Counted from the first letter of the stretch, positions 1-10,467 are shown. The stretch is DNA of 32,500 nucleotides from Mesostigma viride (GCA_009746045.1 RPFO01000111.1:437801-470300); one strand, 5' to 3'. Numbers and translations: made by a program. The notes: generated by a model from the letters alone, not told the origin.

Positions 1-235
1 ATTTCTCCATACATCTCGGTCATCTCACCATATATCGTCTCATGTTGATGTATTCTTGTTGTGCGTGTAGGTACCTTGCCGGGTCATGACAAGTTCAGCC
101 ATTCCTCGTTTATGCGGTCCAACGTCGCTTCAATAGGGCATGTGATTAATATCTGGTAACAACTTATATATGTTGGCACGCCATGCGTCCAGGAATAGCT
201 GTCTCACTTAATATGCATGCAAGCAACCATCAAAA

Positions 236-613
236 TCACTTTGTCATGAAATCACTTGCCGGGATTTCAGTTTCTCGCTGGCCGGCCTGAAAAAGCTGGT
301 TCTTTATAAACTCTTTCCGATCCGCAGGCTTCTTAGACCACATGTCGGTCCTCATCGTCCTGAGCTCCTCGAAATGCACGCTTCTCAAACAATGGCGGCC
401 ACAACCACAGTCCCAGTCCCTGCAAAGTGCCGCAGCCAAGGACGAATCCTGGGTGCATTTCGCCAACACGGCGGCTGCAGATAACCGGACCCCGCGCCTC
501 GCCATCATATTGAACACGACGACGCCCAGGAGTAATAGCAAGAAGAACATTCCCAAAACCTGCCAACCCAGCGCCCCCGCACTGGGCTCCATGAAAACGC
601 CGGGTCTCGCCAT
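236..613 (-). CDS. Possible small single-pass membrane protein, unknown family
   Basis: An uninterrupted 125-codon frame begins at an ATG on the minus strand (613-611). Residues about 17-37 form a hydrophobic run (core MFFLLLLLGVVVF) flanked by basic residues, so one membrane segment is likely. The middle is cysteine-rich (C-x-W-x-C-x-C-x3-C pattern) and the C-terminal part is charged. In-frame codons continue upstream of the ATG, but only from a TTG. I do not recognise the family. No intron signals or neighbouring exons were identified, and it could be a single exon of a larger gene or a chance frame. The hydrophobic-then-charged layout is the main argument for coding. Confidence 0.35.
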   Translation of the reverse strand: MARPGVFMEPSAGALGWQVLGMFFLLLLLGVVVFNMMARRGVRLSAAAVLAKCTQDSSLAAALCRDWDCGCGRHCLRSVHFEELRTMRTDMWSKKPADRKEFIKNQLFQAGQRETEIPASDFMTK

Positions 614-731
614 GGCTATGTCAACTGGGCAATGTTGCAAACATCATTTGTCCCCCCCCCTCCCCATCTATTTCTACGTTGGCAGATGGCAAACGTAGAT
701 CCCCACGCCATGTGTGGGGGGGAATAAAACA

Positions 732-766
732 TGGCAGACCGGGATGTCACGCCAGCCCGGTCTGCC
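732..766. other. Short hairpin, 11-bp stem
   Basis: GGCAGACCGGG is followed about 13 bases later by its reverse complement CCCGGTCTGCC. It lies between the possible membrane-protein gene and the large foldback. No T-tract or gene end defines a function. Confidence 0.5.
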
Positions 767-856
767 CGAGTTGTTTAGCCCATGTTACCTCATTTGGCAG
801 CGATCACCATCGCTGCCGCTCTCGTGAATTCGGGGTGAAAGCGCACGGTGTCACGG

Positions 857-1141
857 TGTCTCAACATGTTTGTAGTTGGTTTGTAGTTGGTGTCTCGGTG
901 TCTCAGAAACTCGTGGTCCGCATTGAGTGGGTGTCACGGTGTCACGACATCTGATTGGCCCGGTTCAGATTCGTTTTTTTTTAAATTTTTTTTTAATTCG
1001 TTTTTTTTTTTTTTTAATTTGGGGCGAATCTGAACCGGGCCAATCAGATGTCGTGACACCGTGACACCCACTCAATGCGGACCACGAGTTTCTGAGACAC
1101 CGAGACACCAACTACAAACCAACTACAAACATGTTGAGACA
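857..1141. repeat. 117-bp perfect inverted repeat (foldback), 51-bp AT-rich loop
   Basis: The left arm 857-973 and right arm 1025-1141 are exact reverse complements as far as I can read them. The loop 974-1024 is almost entirely T-runs. The arms contain GTGTCACGGTGTCACG, the same word that is amplified at 6.3-7.1 kb, and a direct repeat of TTTGTAGTTGG. No transposase frame lies inside, so it may be a foldback or MITE-like element, or a cruciform-prone repeat. Terminal duplications were not found. Confidence 0.9.
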
Positions 1142-2093
1142 TGGGTGTCACAACCGATGTCACAAGGTGTGCAGCAGGTATTTCCTTTCAATCCCCGAGG
1201 AAATTATCAACCATTCATCGGCCATTCTGGTCAGGATAGCTAAGAATGGCTAGCGAATAAAAAGGCAGTATCGAGGCTGGAAATTTTAGTGTATGCTCCT
1301 AGGGTCATATATTACTTGCCGTTATTTTTTTTCGCCACAAATTCTGCGGAGTCCTTCCATTTTGGCGTCATTCACAGGTGGGTGCCTGTTTTGTCGCCGA
1401 TTTTCTCTCGACCCCACCTACCTGCAGCAAAAAATTTTCCCGATGAAAGTCGCCCTAACATCTGGTTTTTGACACTAACCGACGCATTTTTTAGTTTTTA
1501 AGGCCTTGACCGAAGCACTTTTTTCATTACCGGCTCAGTTTGCTTTAACCGAGCTGGCGCGATTTTTAATCCAATTTCTAGGCTGGGCCAGGCGTCGCAG
1601 ACCCGTAATCCGTTTTTAAGTGCTTTTGTGCCCGATATCGTGTCTTTTGCAGGCGTTCTTGGCATCAAAGACGCCGTGGCGTCAGGGGCTAAAACGGACC
1701 TCCGCACGTTCGTTAACTGCGGCGAGCATGTCAATGCCGCCAGCAATTTTTGCTGCCGCGTCTGTGAAACGATTGCGATGCAAGACCGTTGTCGACGTGA
1801 CGGAGTGGTATGTGCACATTCAGGTGCGAATTTCTTCGCTGTTGAAACCCCGGCCGGTAGCAGACAAGTATTTCACCGTATCCCCTTTCCCCGAGTCTCT
1901 CTTTTCCGTCATGTTTTCATCTTACGGAAAGCGCGTATAAAGCATCAGTGAGCGACAGTATGATGGCGAGCCGTTTGCTCGCATCAGGGCTGTGCGGCTT
2001 ATTCTAGAGAGAAGCGACATCAAGCAGATTTTGCAGCCGGATGTGAGGGAGGGGCCCTGCTGGGGTGGGAATAAACTGCTGTGAGTGACCGAT
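1142..2093. other. No firm gene; overlapping open frames of unknown status
   Basis: Two overlapping plus-strand frames end near 1940-1951 (one starting about 1620, one starting from a GTG at 1628). A minus frame covers 1498-1746. The frame 1620-1940 carries a plausible protein-like stretch (RLRCKTVVDVTEWYVHIQV) and the frame 1628-1951 another, so at most one is real. No domain was recognised. Sequence to 1500 is AT-rich, and 2040-2093 leads into the satellite. Confidence 0.25.
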
Positions 2094-3528
2094 CCACTCC
2101 CTTCCTCCTCCCTCCCTCCCTCCCTCCCTCCCTCCCTCCCTCCCTCCCTCCCTCCCTCCCTCCCTCCCTCCCTCCCTCCCTCCCTCCCTCCCTCCCTCCC
2201 TCCCTCCCTCCCTCCCTCCCTCCCTCCCTCCCTCCCTCCCTCCCTCCCTCCTCCCTCCTCCCTCCCTCCCTCCCTCCCTCCCTCCCTCCCTCCCTCCCTC
2301 CCTCCCTCCCTCCCTCCCTCCCTCCCTCCCTCCTCCCTCCCTCCCTCCCTCCCTCCCTCCCTCCCTCCCTCCCTCCTCCCTCCTCCCTCCCTCCCTCCCT
2401 CCCCCTCCCTCCCTCCCTCCCTCCCTCCCTCCCTCCCTCCCTCCCTCCCCCTCCCTCCCTCCCTCCCTCCTCCCTCCCTCCCTCCCTCCCTCCCTCCCTC
2501 CTCCCTCCCTCCCTCCCTCCCTCCCTCCCTCCCTCCCTCCCTCCCTCCCTCCCTCCTCCCTCCCTCCCTCCCTCCCTCCCTCCCTCCCTCCCTCCCTCCC
2601 TCCCTCCCTCCCTCCCTCCCTCCTCCCTCCCTCCCTCCCTCCCTCCCTCCCTCCCTCCCTCCCTCCCTCCCTCCCTCCCTCCCCCTCCCTCCCTCCCTCC
2701 CTCCCTCCCTCCCTCCCTCCTCCCTCCCTCCCTCCCTCCCTCCTCCCTCCCTCCCTCCCCTCCCTCCCTCCCTCCCTCCCTCCCTCCCCCTCCCTCCCTC
2801 CCTCCCTCCCTCCCTCCCTCCTCCTCCCTCCCTCCCTCCCTCCCTCCCTCCCTCCCTCCCTCCCCCTCCCTCCCTCCCTCCTCCCTCCCTCCCTCCCTCC
2901 CTCCCTCCCTCCCTCCCCCCCTCCCTCCCTCCCTCCCTCCTCCCTCCCTCCCTCCCTCCCTCCCTCCCTCCCTCCCTCCCTCCTCCCTCCCTCCCCCTCC
3001 CTCCTCCCTCCCTCCCTCCCTCCCTCCCTCCCTCCCTCCCTCCCTCCCTCCCTCCCTCCCTCCCTCCCTCCTCCCTCCCTCCCTCCCTCCCTCCCTCCCT
3101 CCCCTCCCTCCCTCCCTCCCTCCCCCCCTCCCCCCCTCCCTCCCCCCCACCCACCCACCCACCCACCCACCCACCCACCCACCCACCCACCCACCCACCC
3201 ACCCACCCACCCACCCACCCACCCACCCACCCACCCACCCACCCACCCACCCACCCACCCACCCACCCACCCACCCACCCACCCACCCACCCACCCACCC
3301 ACCCACCCACCCACCCACCCACCCACCCACCCACCCACCCACCCACCCACCCACCCCCCCCCCCCACCCACCCACCCACCCACCCACCCACCCACCCACC
3401 CACCCACCCACCCACCCACCCACCCACCCACCCACCCACCCACCCACCCACCCACCCACCCACCCACCCACCCACCCACCCACCCACCCACCCACCCACC
3501 CACCCACCCCCACCCACCCACCCACTCA

Positions 3529-3600
<72 letters not shown>

Positions 3601-3690
3601 CTCACTCACTCACTCACTCACTCACTCACTCACTCACTCACTCACTCACTCACTCACTCACTCACTCACTCACTCACTCACTCACTCACT
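2094..3690. repeat. Compound tetranucleotide satellite: (CCCT)n, (CCCA)n, (CGCA)n, (CTCA)n
   Basis: About 1.6 kb of tetranucleotide repeats in four blocks: CCCT to about 3147, with scattered one-base gains or losses (CCT, CCCCT); CCCA to about 3525, interrupted once by a C-run near 3355; CGCA to about 3600; CTCA to 3690. Neighbouring blocks differ by one base per unit. Every frame stays open on both strands, giving PPSL, PPTH and GGRE pseudo-proteins that should not be called genes. The first block is a pure pyrimidine/purine tract, and its G-rich strand has regularly spaced GGG runs. Confidence 0.97.
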
Positions 3691-4297
3691 TAGTAACTTG
3701 CACATGCACCACATGCGCAAGGAGGACACCAAGAGCTTCACCAACCACCGTCGAAAGCTTGGCTGTGATGCCAAGGGCAAGGGTGTGGGGGTGTCCATGT
3801 TGACACAGTGCATGAAGGCTGACAAGGTCAGGCAGAGATTGTGCAGGGAGGTGCCACTACCTCCTAGCTAGCGATACCGAGATGAGGGCGCGCAAACGCA
3901 TCAGCGCCATGCCGCGTGTTGAGTAATTTGCAACTACATTACTTGGCATGCTGTGGGTGCACGTGTAAAATGACCTTTCTAGCCATGCATGCGACAGCTG
4001 CCAATATTATGTTCAGCAAGCTCCTCCCTATAATAGAAATTGCGTGAGCATCCACATGGCCACATGTGCATATTGTCAGCTGTGTCTATATCAATGAACT
4101 TTTATGTATGTCTCCTGGACGGGTTGTCTTACATCACTCGTGAATGGTTTCCATGTTTTAGTGAGTCATCTTATTTGAGTTGACCAGATTGTCTCCTTGA
4201 TATTCCACACTGGCAGTTTCGCATCCATGGGTAAGAATTTGTAATGGAAACTGGCAGGTATGGCATTGATAGCTCTACCAAATAGAACATGATCGGC
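3691..4297. other. No gene seen
   Basis: The plus-strand frame that runs out of the satellite continues to 3871 with an ordinary-looking tail ([12 protein letters not shown]), but it has no independent support. The rest is AT-rich with scattered gcatgc words. From about 4160 some stretches weakly resemble the 173-bp repeat that follows. Confidence 0.4.
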
Positions 4298-4860
4298 CTG
4301 AATTTTTGTGGAATGTCTAAAATCATGATGGCTAAGATGCATGCAAGTTTCCAGCCTCAACAGAGCACATCTTGTACGGAAACTGCACTGAAATGTGATG
4401 AAAAATACGAAAAACGTGCATTTTTGGTAACATTTGTGAGCAAACTGACATCAAATACCCTCTGATGGTTCTGAATTTTTGTGGAATGTCTAAAATAATG
4501 ATGGCAAAGATGCATGCAAGTTTCCAGCCTGAACTGAGCACATCTTGTATGGAAACTGCCATGGAATGTGATGAAAAATACGAAAAACGTGCATTTTTGG
4601 TAACATTTGTGAGCAAACTGACATCAAATACCCTATGATGGACCTGAATTTTTGTGGGATGTCTAGAATAATGATGTTTAAGATGCCTACAAGTTTCCAG
4701 CCTCAACCGAGCACAGCTTGTATGGAAACTGCAATGAAATGTGATGAAAAATACAAAAAACGCACATTTTTGCTAGCATTTGGTGGCATTTTGTTACCAA
4801 ATGCGGTTGGATGACCATCAGATCTTGTGTACAGTCATTAGTCATGAGTATCAACTTACT
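4298..4860. repeat. 173-bp tandem repeat, about three copies
   Basis: The word CTGAATTTTTGTGG recurs at 4298, 4471 and 4644, and GTGATGAAAAATAC at 4395, 4568 and 4741, so the period is exactly 173 bp. The third copy diverges after about 4770. Copies differ by a few substitutions. The minus-strand frames over it are repeat translations. Confidence 0.9.
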
Positions 4861-5038
4861 TGCAAACAGCCAGGTCAAGAACTCTTTATTTGCATATTAG
4901 AATGTATTTGTTTATATTAAAATCTGGAAAACTGCTAAAAATAGAAATGCCAAAAATAGGTCAGCTGAGGTCCGGTAAGTCCGGAAAGTTGCAATCCTTC
5001 TACTGGTGTCCTGAACATGCTACCTACCAAGATCTAGC

Positions 5039-6032
5039 ATGTTTCGACAATATTTGCATCGTACAGGAGTTATAAGGCTGTTTTTTGGCACTTTCAGACC
5101 GTTGTGTGCGGAGCATGACGATGGAACGGGCGTAGCACGGCCAACGGGGGAGGAGACTGAGAGCGCAGTTGATGCGGGGACACCCGTAGGTGATGAAGGG
5201 CGGGGGAATAAGAAATCGCACGTGTACGTCAAGGTTAAGGCCCTGACCGAGAGGGTCAATGCTTTGGAGAACCAACGAAGAATGCCATCCACCCCAGCAA
5301 GTGCTGCACCCAGCTCCAGCACTGGCGTTGGCACGGAGCTTCGCCGGCCCGCTGCGCCTGCCGCGTTGGGGCAACGCGAAAGCTTCAGCGCGGCCCATGG
5401 CCAAGTGACAGGACTGCAACCAGCACACCGTCAACAAGAGCCACGCGCGCGCGCAGTCGCAATGGATGGGCCGAGGCAGCTGGATCGGGAGGGGGAACCG
5501 TACGGCGAGCACGGTGTGTACGCGCCGTACGACCAAGGAATGCATGCCCAGCCTACTGCCGCTGGCAGGCAAGCGGCCAATGCTTATGTATACCATGCCG
5601 GCATGTACGATCCACAGCCTGGCGAAGGGTCGGCAGCTGATACACATCAGCCTTGAGGTCGCGGCACATTGCAACAAACCACCTACGTTGAGAACCCTGA
5701 GCCCGTGCAGCATTACAATGACGGCACTTACCGTTATGCCGCAGCCCCCCCTCTAAGGAGATCTCCAAGGAAGACAAAGCCGAGGCCCCAAATCCCCAAG
5801 GCCGCCGGGGAGCAAGACTGGCAACATCATGATGAGGGAGGAGGTTATGCAGCCAGGGATTCTCATTTCATGGGTCATAGTCATTTTGATGAGCAAGGGA
5901 CGTGGGCCTACAACGCCCACGTCCGGCCGGCCCCACAACCTGGCACATGCCCAGGCTCCACCGCGGAAAAGGCCACCCTACTCGCAAGATGTAGACGAGT
6001 CGGGGCAACACGATTATTATGGTTCATATTAG
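5039..6032 (+). pseudogene. Broken coiled-coil / low-complexity protein gene, unknown family
   Basis: An open frame starts at ATG 5039 and stops at an in-frame TGA (5654-5656). The same frame then continues with similar polar, proline- and histidine-rich protein (TTYVENPEPVQHYNDGTYRY) to about 5900. The natural C-terminus seems to lie in another frame, ending DVDESGQHDYYGSY and a TAG at 6030-6032. A short leucine-heptad segment (VKVKALTERVNALENQ) lies near residues 61-80, and a basic patch SPRKTKPRPQIPK after the stop. The pyrimidine-rich TTTTTTGGCACTTTCAG ending near 5097 could be a splice acceptor, so the ATG may not be the true start. The product could be a transposon accessory or DNA-binding protein, but I recognise no domain. 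Short introns could explain the breaks instead of decay. Confidence 0.4.
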
Positions 6033-6334
6033 ATTGGGCATGTATGGTTTTGATACGGCATTTGCTTGGCACCAGATTCTGCATTAAAGAAAGCTGTATG
6101 CAAATCATTGTCAGGTAAGTTTAAGCTAATTTATACATTATTTTATCTTGCATTTGATATTAAAGAGGCAGAGAGACACAGTTGGCAGATGCAAGTTTGC
6201 TAGGCCATGTAATAGGGATTATTGGTCATCCATCATATTCATAAATTTTCTTTTATTTATACATGGTTGCATAATACATTAATGTTGCGTTAATACTTTG
6301 TGGCACTAAACAACAAAATCATGAAATGCTAGTG
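6033..6334. other. No gene seen; AT-rich
   Basis: Sequence between the broken gene and the 8-bp repeat region. I found no open frame with protein-like content and no RNA gene. Confidence 0.5.
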
Positions 6335-7095
6335 CTATCGTGTCATATTGTCACTATCATGCTGTCACGGTGTCACAATGTCACGATGTCACGGTGTCAC
6401 AATGTCACCTCATGTTAATCAGTGCTTCTGGGCAATGTAATATCATTGTTGCAACCCCATGGGCGCCACATTACCTTGTGACACCATACAAAATCGTAAA
6501 ATACTAGCGTTATGGTGCCATCGTGTCACGGTGTCACGGTGTCACGGTGTCACGGTGTCACGGTGTCACGGTGTCACGGTGTCACAATGTCACCTCATGT
6601 TAATCAGTGCTTCTGGGCAATGTAATATCATTGTTGCAACCCCATGGGCGCCACATTACCTTGTGACACCATACAAAATCGTAAAATACTAGCGTTATGG
6701 TGCCATCGTGTCACGGTGTCACGGTGTCACGGTGTCACGGTGTCACGGTGTCACGGTGTCACGGTGTCACGGTGTCACAATGTCACCTCATGTTAATCAG
6801 TGCTTCTGGGCAATGTAATATCATTGTTGCAACCCCATGGGCGCCACATTACCTTTTGACACCATACAAAATCGTAAAATACTAGCGTTATGGTGCCATC
6901 GTGTCACGGTGTCACGGTGTCACCGTGTCACAATGTCACCTCATGTTAATCAGTGCTTCTGGGCAATGTAATATCATTGTTGCAACCCCATGGGCGCCAC
7001 ATTACCTTGTGACACCATACAAAATCGTAAAATACTAGCGTTATGGTGTCACGGTGTCACGGTGTCACGGTGTCACGGTGTCACGGTGTCACAAC
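6335..7095. repeat. Higher-order repeat of 153-193 bp with a variable (CGGTGTCA)n core
   Basis: A conserved block of about 110-120 bp (containing CCTCATGTTAATCAGTGC and TACAAAATCGTAAAATACTA) alternates with runs of the 8-bp unit CGGTGTCA. The CCTCATG word falls at 6408, 6593, 6786 and 6939, so periods are 185, 193 and 153 bp. They differ by 8 and 40 bp, which are whole numbers of 8-bp units. Conserved blocks are nearly identical between copies, so the amplification is recent. Frames across it are repeat translations. Confidence 0.92.
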
Positions 7096-7209
7096 ATGTT
7101 GGGACAATAACCTACATGCTTTGGACTTACGAGAGGCCCTAAATAACAAAGTTTGAAAAATCTCAATTTGTAGTAGTGTTCTAGTACAAATCCAGACGAG
7201 CTTAGGGAC

Positions 7210-7573
7210 TAGCGGGCTATAGCTTGAATCATTGGTAGTCACTGCCGCCATGGCAGCCATGCCTAGAATGTTTGCCTAGCCGTGCCACCATATACCTAGT
7301 CACGTGCACCGCTCACGCACGGTACACAACCAGCCATAGCCTTAGCTTAGCGGCCTTGTACAGCCATGCTACGTACGTCCTGGCTATGATCAGATTACTT
7401 GCCCACGTACGCTACTTGTTATGATATGCTCACATGGGTCTTATTGCACCATGCACAGAACGTGCCGTCTATCATGCCCGATTGCATGCTGCTGTGGCAT
7501 GCATCATTGCCTCTGGCATGAAGGAGAAAGGGGGTCTCTGCCCTTTCTTCCTGTTGTGCACATACAGGGATTA
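7210..7573 (+). mobile_element. Decayed 3' fragment of ORF1-only LINE-like family B
   Basis: This stretch aligns colinearly with 13785-14133, the 3' untranslated part of the family-B copy (shared words include CGCACGGTACACAACCAGCC and GATATGCTCACATGGGTC). It carries many short insertions relative to that copy, for example GTAC at 7373-7376 and 7407-7410. Similarity stops after GGGATTA, so the usual stem-loop and tail of family B are missing and another 3' end follows. Confidence 0.8.
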
Positions 7574-7584
7574 CCTTAAACTGT

Positions 7585-7649
7585 ACTGAGTCCGTTGTCG
7601 TGGCGCCTGGCATGCAGTTAAACTGGCGCCAGTCTCTAACGGACTGAGT
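7585..7649. other. Imperfect 65-nt hairpin
   Basis: ACTGAGTCCGTT (7585-7596) pairs with AACGGACTGAGT (7638-7649), and inside it TGGCGCC (7601-7607) pairs with GGCGCCA (7625-7631). It lies directly after the family-B fragment at the place where family-B copies elsewhere have their 3' stem-loop, so it may be the 3' hairpin of a related subfamily. Confidence 0.6.
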
Positions 7650-8055
7650 TTGTGGCAGAACCAGGTGCCGCGCCAAAAATAATTCAACGGTCAAACCTGG
7701 GGGGATGGAAAGATCTACTAGACGTAAGCTACGTACGCGTGGCACTATTCAGACAGTACCGTTTGGACACTTGGCCATGCAGGGAGTACTGATCTGGCAA
7801 ACCCAGGTGGGTACCCTCATGCAGTGCATGGTCCAGGGTTACCGAAGGCGGGAAAAAAATTGCCAAAAGTCGACGACGAACTGGGTCTCTGACCTCGGTA
7901 GCCATGGCGTCGCCTACTGGCCAGCTGCTGGCCACATTTCGATTGAAACTTGGAATAAAGGTGGCATTGCCTCCGGCCTACTTCGGGGAGCCGTGGGCAT
8001 GCAGCTAGTGCAGGACTTTGGTGTAAATCATGCACTGTCAATAAGTTGATGAAAG
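7650..8055. other. Unassigned open frame region
   Basis: A plus-strand frame starts at ATG 7705 and runs to 8049, and a different frame has MASPTGQLLATFRLKL near 7903. Neither shows a domain, and the region lies between two decayed transposons. It is rich in gcatgc and gtacg words, like its neighbours. Probably remnant transposon sequence. Confidence 0.3.
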
Positions 8056-10467
8056 ATGAGATTTTTCAGTGCCAGAAAGGTAGTAGAGACCTCTAGGCCT
8101 GCGGATGATGAGGTGCCGGAGGAGGAAGGGGATGCAGGCAACGACGGGCAGGGGGCGGGGAGCGCAGGTGACGGCCCGCAGATGCCCCGGAGCCTTCATC
8201 GGAGCCCCGGCGAGAGCGATGATGAGCAGGATAGCGAGGATATTATTTCCTCCTAGCTCCCCGCCCAAGAAACGTGCCAAGCGTCGTGCAGGCATCAAGT
8301 AATGCACCCCGAGGAGGATGCCTGCACTGAACCAGCAATCAGCATGGGCCAAGGAGGCGTCTGCAGCGGCTTCCCCGCGGCCCTCCGGATCTACCCGACT
8401 CCGAGCCCATGCAGCGACTCTTCTGATGACGGCGTCATCGTTCCTGAGCTCGTCGACAGCGATGCTCAGGCGGAGGATCGATGCGGGGGACGCTGCTGCC
8501 GATGATGGTGACGATGGCGACAACTGATGAGTGGGTGTTCGGCACTGGCAAGCCGGTCATCCTGCAGAACTGCCCCGAGTGCCGCATGGTGCGCCGTTTG
8601 ACGGTGAGCGCAGGGCGATGTATCAGAACATCCCGGGTGTTCCTAATTACAGGTTTTCTCCTCTCGACTTGTTCCTGCTGTTTTGGCAGCCTGGCCCCGT
8701 GATGGAGCGGAGTGTGACCGAGACAAACCGCTTTATGCCGAGGAGAAGCAGCGCACGGCATCTGCCATGGGGCGCGGGAGTGGTCGCCTCTTTCCATGAA
8801 CGAGCTGGGAAAGTGGCTTGGCATCCTCCTGACCATGTCACTCGTGGCCGTCATGCCTGCCCGGGATGATTTTTTTTCTGGCCAGCCACTCGGTGTTGCT
8901 CATATGCTGCCAAAGTGCAGTACATGATACCCTTGCGCCGCGCTTCCAGCAGATTACGGCGCTTCTTGCACTTCCGTCTTCCGGGACTCTGCCCATGCAG
9001 CGCCCCGCCGGCAACACGCAGACACGCGAGTGGCGACTGTGGCAGTTCTTGTGCATGGCTGGAGGACATCTTGAGGCAAGCCCCTACCAGAAGTACTTCA
9101 TCCCAGGTGGCAGGCAGCGCGGCCGCCATCGACGAGAGAAGCATCGCGTCCAGGCACCTAGTAGTTGTGCCCGATCAGGTGCTTCTTCAAACCAAGCAAG
9201 CCTGCCCCCTTCTAGCTGCACGTGAAGCAGTATTGCCTGAACAACTGGCCCACCGGCTATACCTCAATACCATGCTAACACGTACGACAAGCTGCCTCAG
9301 GTCAAGTACCACACCTTCCACGTGGTGACTGGTGAGTGAGCTCGCCATGCAGCATGCTGCCACACGGGGGCCATGCACATGGCCATGGACCGGTTCTACA
9401 CCGGGCGCACTGAGGTGATTGAGACATGCCACCGCATGGGCCACCGCATGGTGGGCACAGTGCTCGCCTGCTCGGCCCAACCGCCGTGACATCCCCGTCG
9501 CCGAGGTCAAGCGCCGCATGCCGCATGCCCCGCAGGCCACCCCAGGGGGACTATACGCATGGGCTGTCAACAAGGATGGGCTGACCCAGCTGTGTGCCTG
9601 GCAGGACCGCAAGCTAGCTCGTGTGGGTGCTGGGCAAGGGCATCCCCTTGGACTGAGGAGGCGATGGTCAGCCGCCACGGTGGCGCCGCGCCCAGCGCGT
9701 CATGCTAACTGCCCCGTCCCTCATCCCCGCGTATTGGAGCTGCTATACAAGGCGGTGCATGGACATTAGTTTGACCAGCTGGCCCGAGCAACTACGACCT
9801 GCAGTCTGCAGAAGGCCCTTGTCTCGCGGGTGTGGTGCCCACCGGGTCGCCACATGCAGGGCACCTAGCCAACTCAGCAGTCGTCAATGCCTATATACAT
9901 GATTCCTGCAGTCTCTCACCCGCGCCATGCAACCGGGCCGACTCAGTGCCTCTCCCACGTGGGGTTCCTCACTGAGCTTGCTCGCACAGCAGCTATACAG
10001 TAGTGAACAACCAGTACGTGGCATGCATGGCGCCCGGCTGGTCAGTCGAGCGCGCGCATCGCGGAGGCCCACCAGCCTGGGCTGGACGGGCGGTTCAGCG
10101 GCATGCACCCACCTCAGGCCCGGCCGAGCGCATCCCGTGGACGGAGTCGTCGCAGTGTGTGGTGCATGTGCCGCGCCACGATCCCCGAGCGCAAGCGCAC
10201 CAACTTCTGGCCCAAGGACTGCAACCAGGCATGCACTGTGTTCTGGCACGTGCTGGAACGTGTTCCACGCAGGGCCAGTGCCAGGCTGGCCTCAATGACG
10301 ACGCCCGCCGCCAGCGTGCCATTCAGCCGGCCCCTAGCTGTCAGCCCGCCGCTGGCCGCGCGTGGGCTGAGGCCAATGGCCGCACGACCCGCACGCTGGC
10401 AGCTGGCACCAAGCTGACAGGGCCTCGTAGGAGGCAGAATCTGCGCACCCAGAGACGCAATCAGTAA
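8056..10467 (+). pseudogene. Decayed piggyBac-type transposase
   Basis: Conserved piggyBac blocks appear in order but scattered over all three plus frames. They are an acidic N-terminus with a basic PKKRAKR patch (8056-8300); a block from MNELGKWLGILL (about 8800) that matches the start of the transposase core; MDRFYTG followed by GHRMVGTVLA, RRDIPVAEVKRR and WQDRK (about 9384-9615), corresponding to the family pattern MDNFYTS...GT.R.NRKG.P...WKDKR; LANSAVVNAYI (about 9868-9900), corresponding to the late helix with VNAY; and a cysteine-rich C-terminus CVVCRATIPERKRTNFW...CNQAC (about 10160-10240), matching the family's C-terminal zinc-binding region. The Asp of MDRFYTG is kept. At least six frame changes and several stops separate the blocks, so it is inactive. 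Introns could explain some breaks. Family assignment rests on motif order seen by eye. Confidence 0.72.

Noticed and set aside
2094-3150. Telomere-like C-rich array
   Set aside because: The unit is CCCT without the A residues of plant or algal telomeres (CCCTAAA or CCCTAAAA), and it sits inside the window with unrelated tetranucleotide blocks beside it.
1922-3871. Very long frames encoding [12 protein letters not shown] and GGWV repeats
   Set aside because: They are translations of tetranucleotide repeats, open in all frames on both strands, with no independent coding content.
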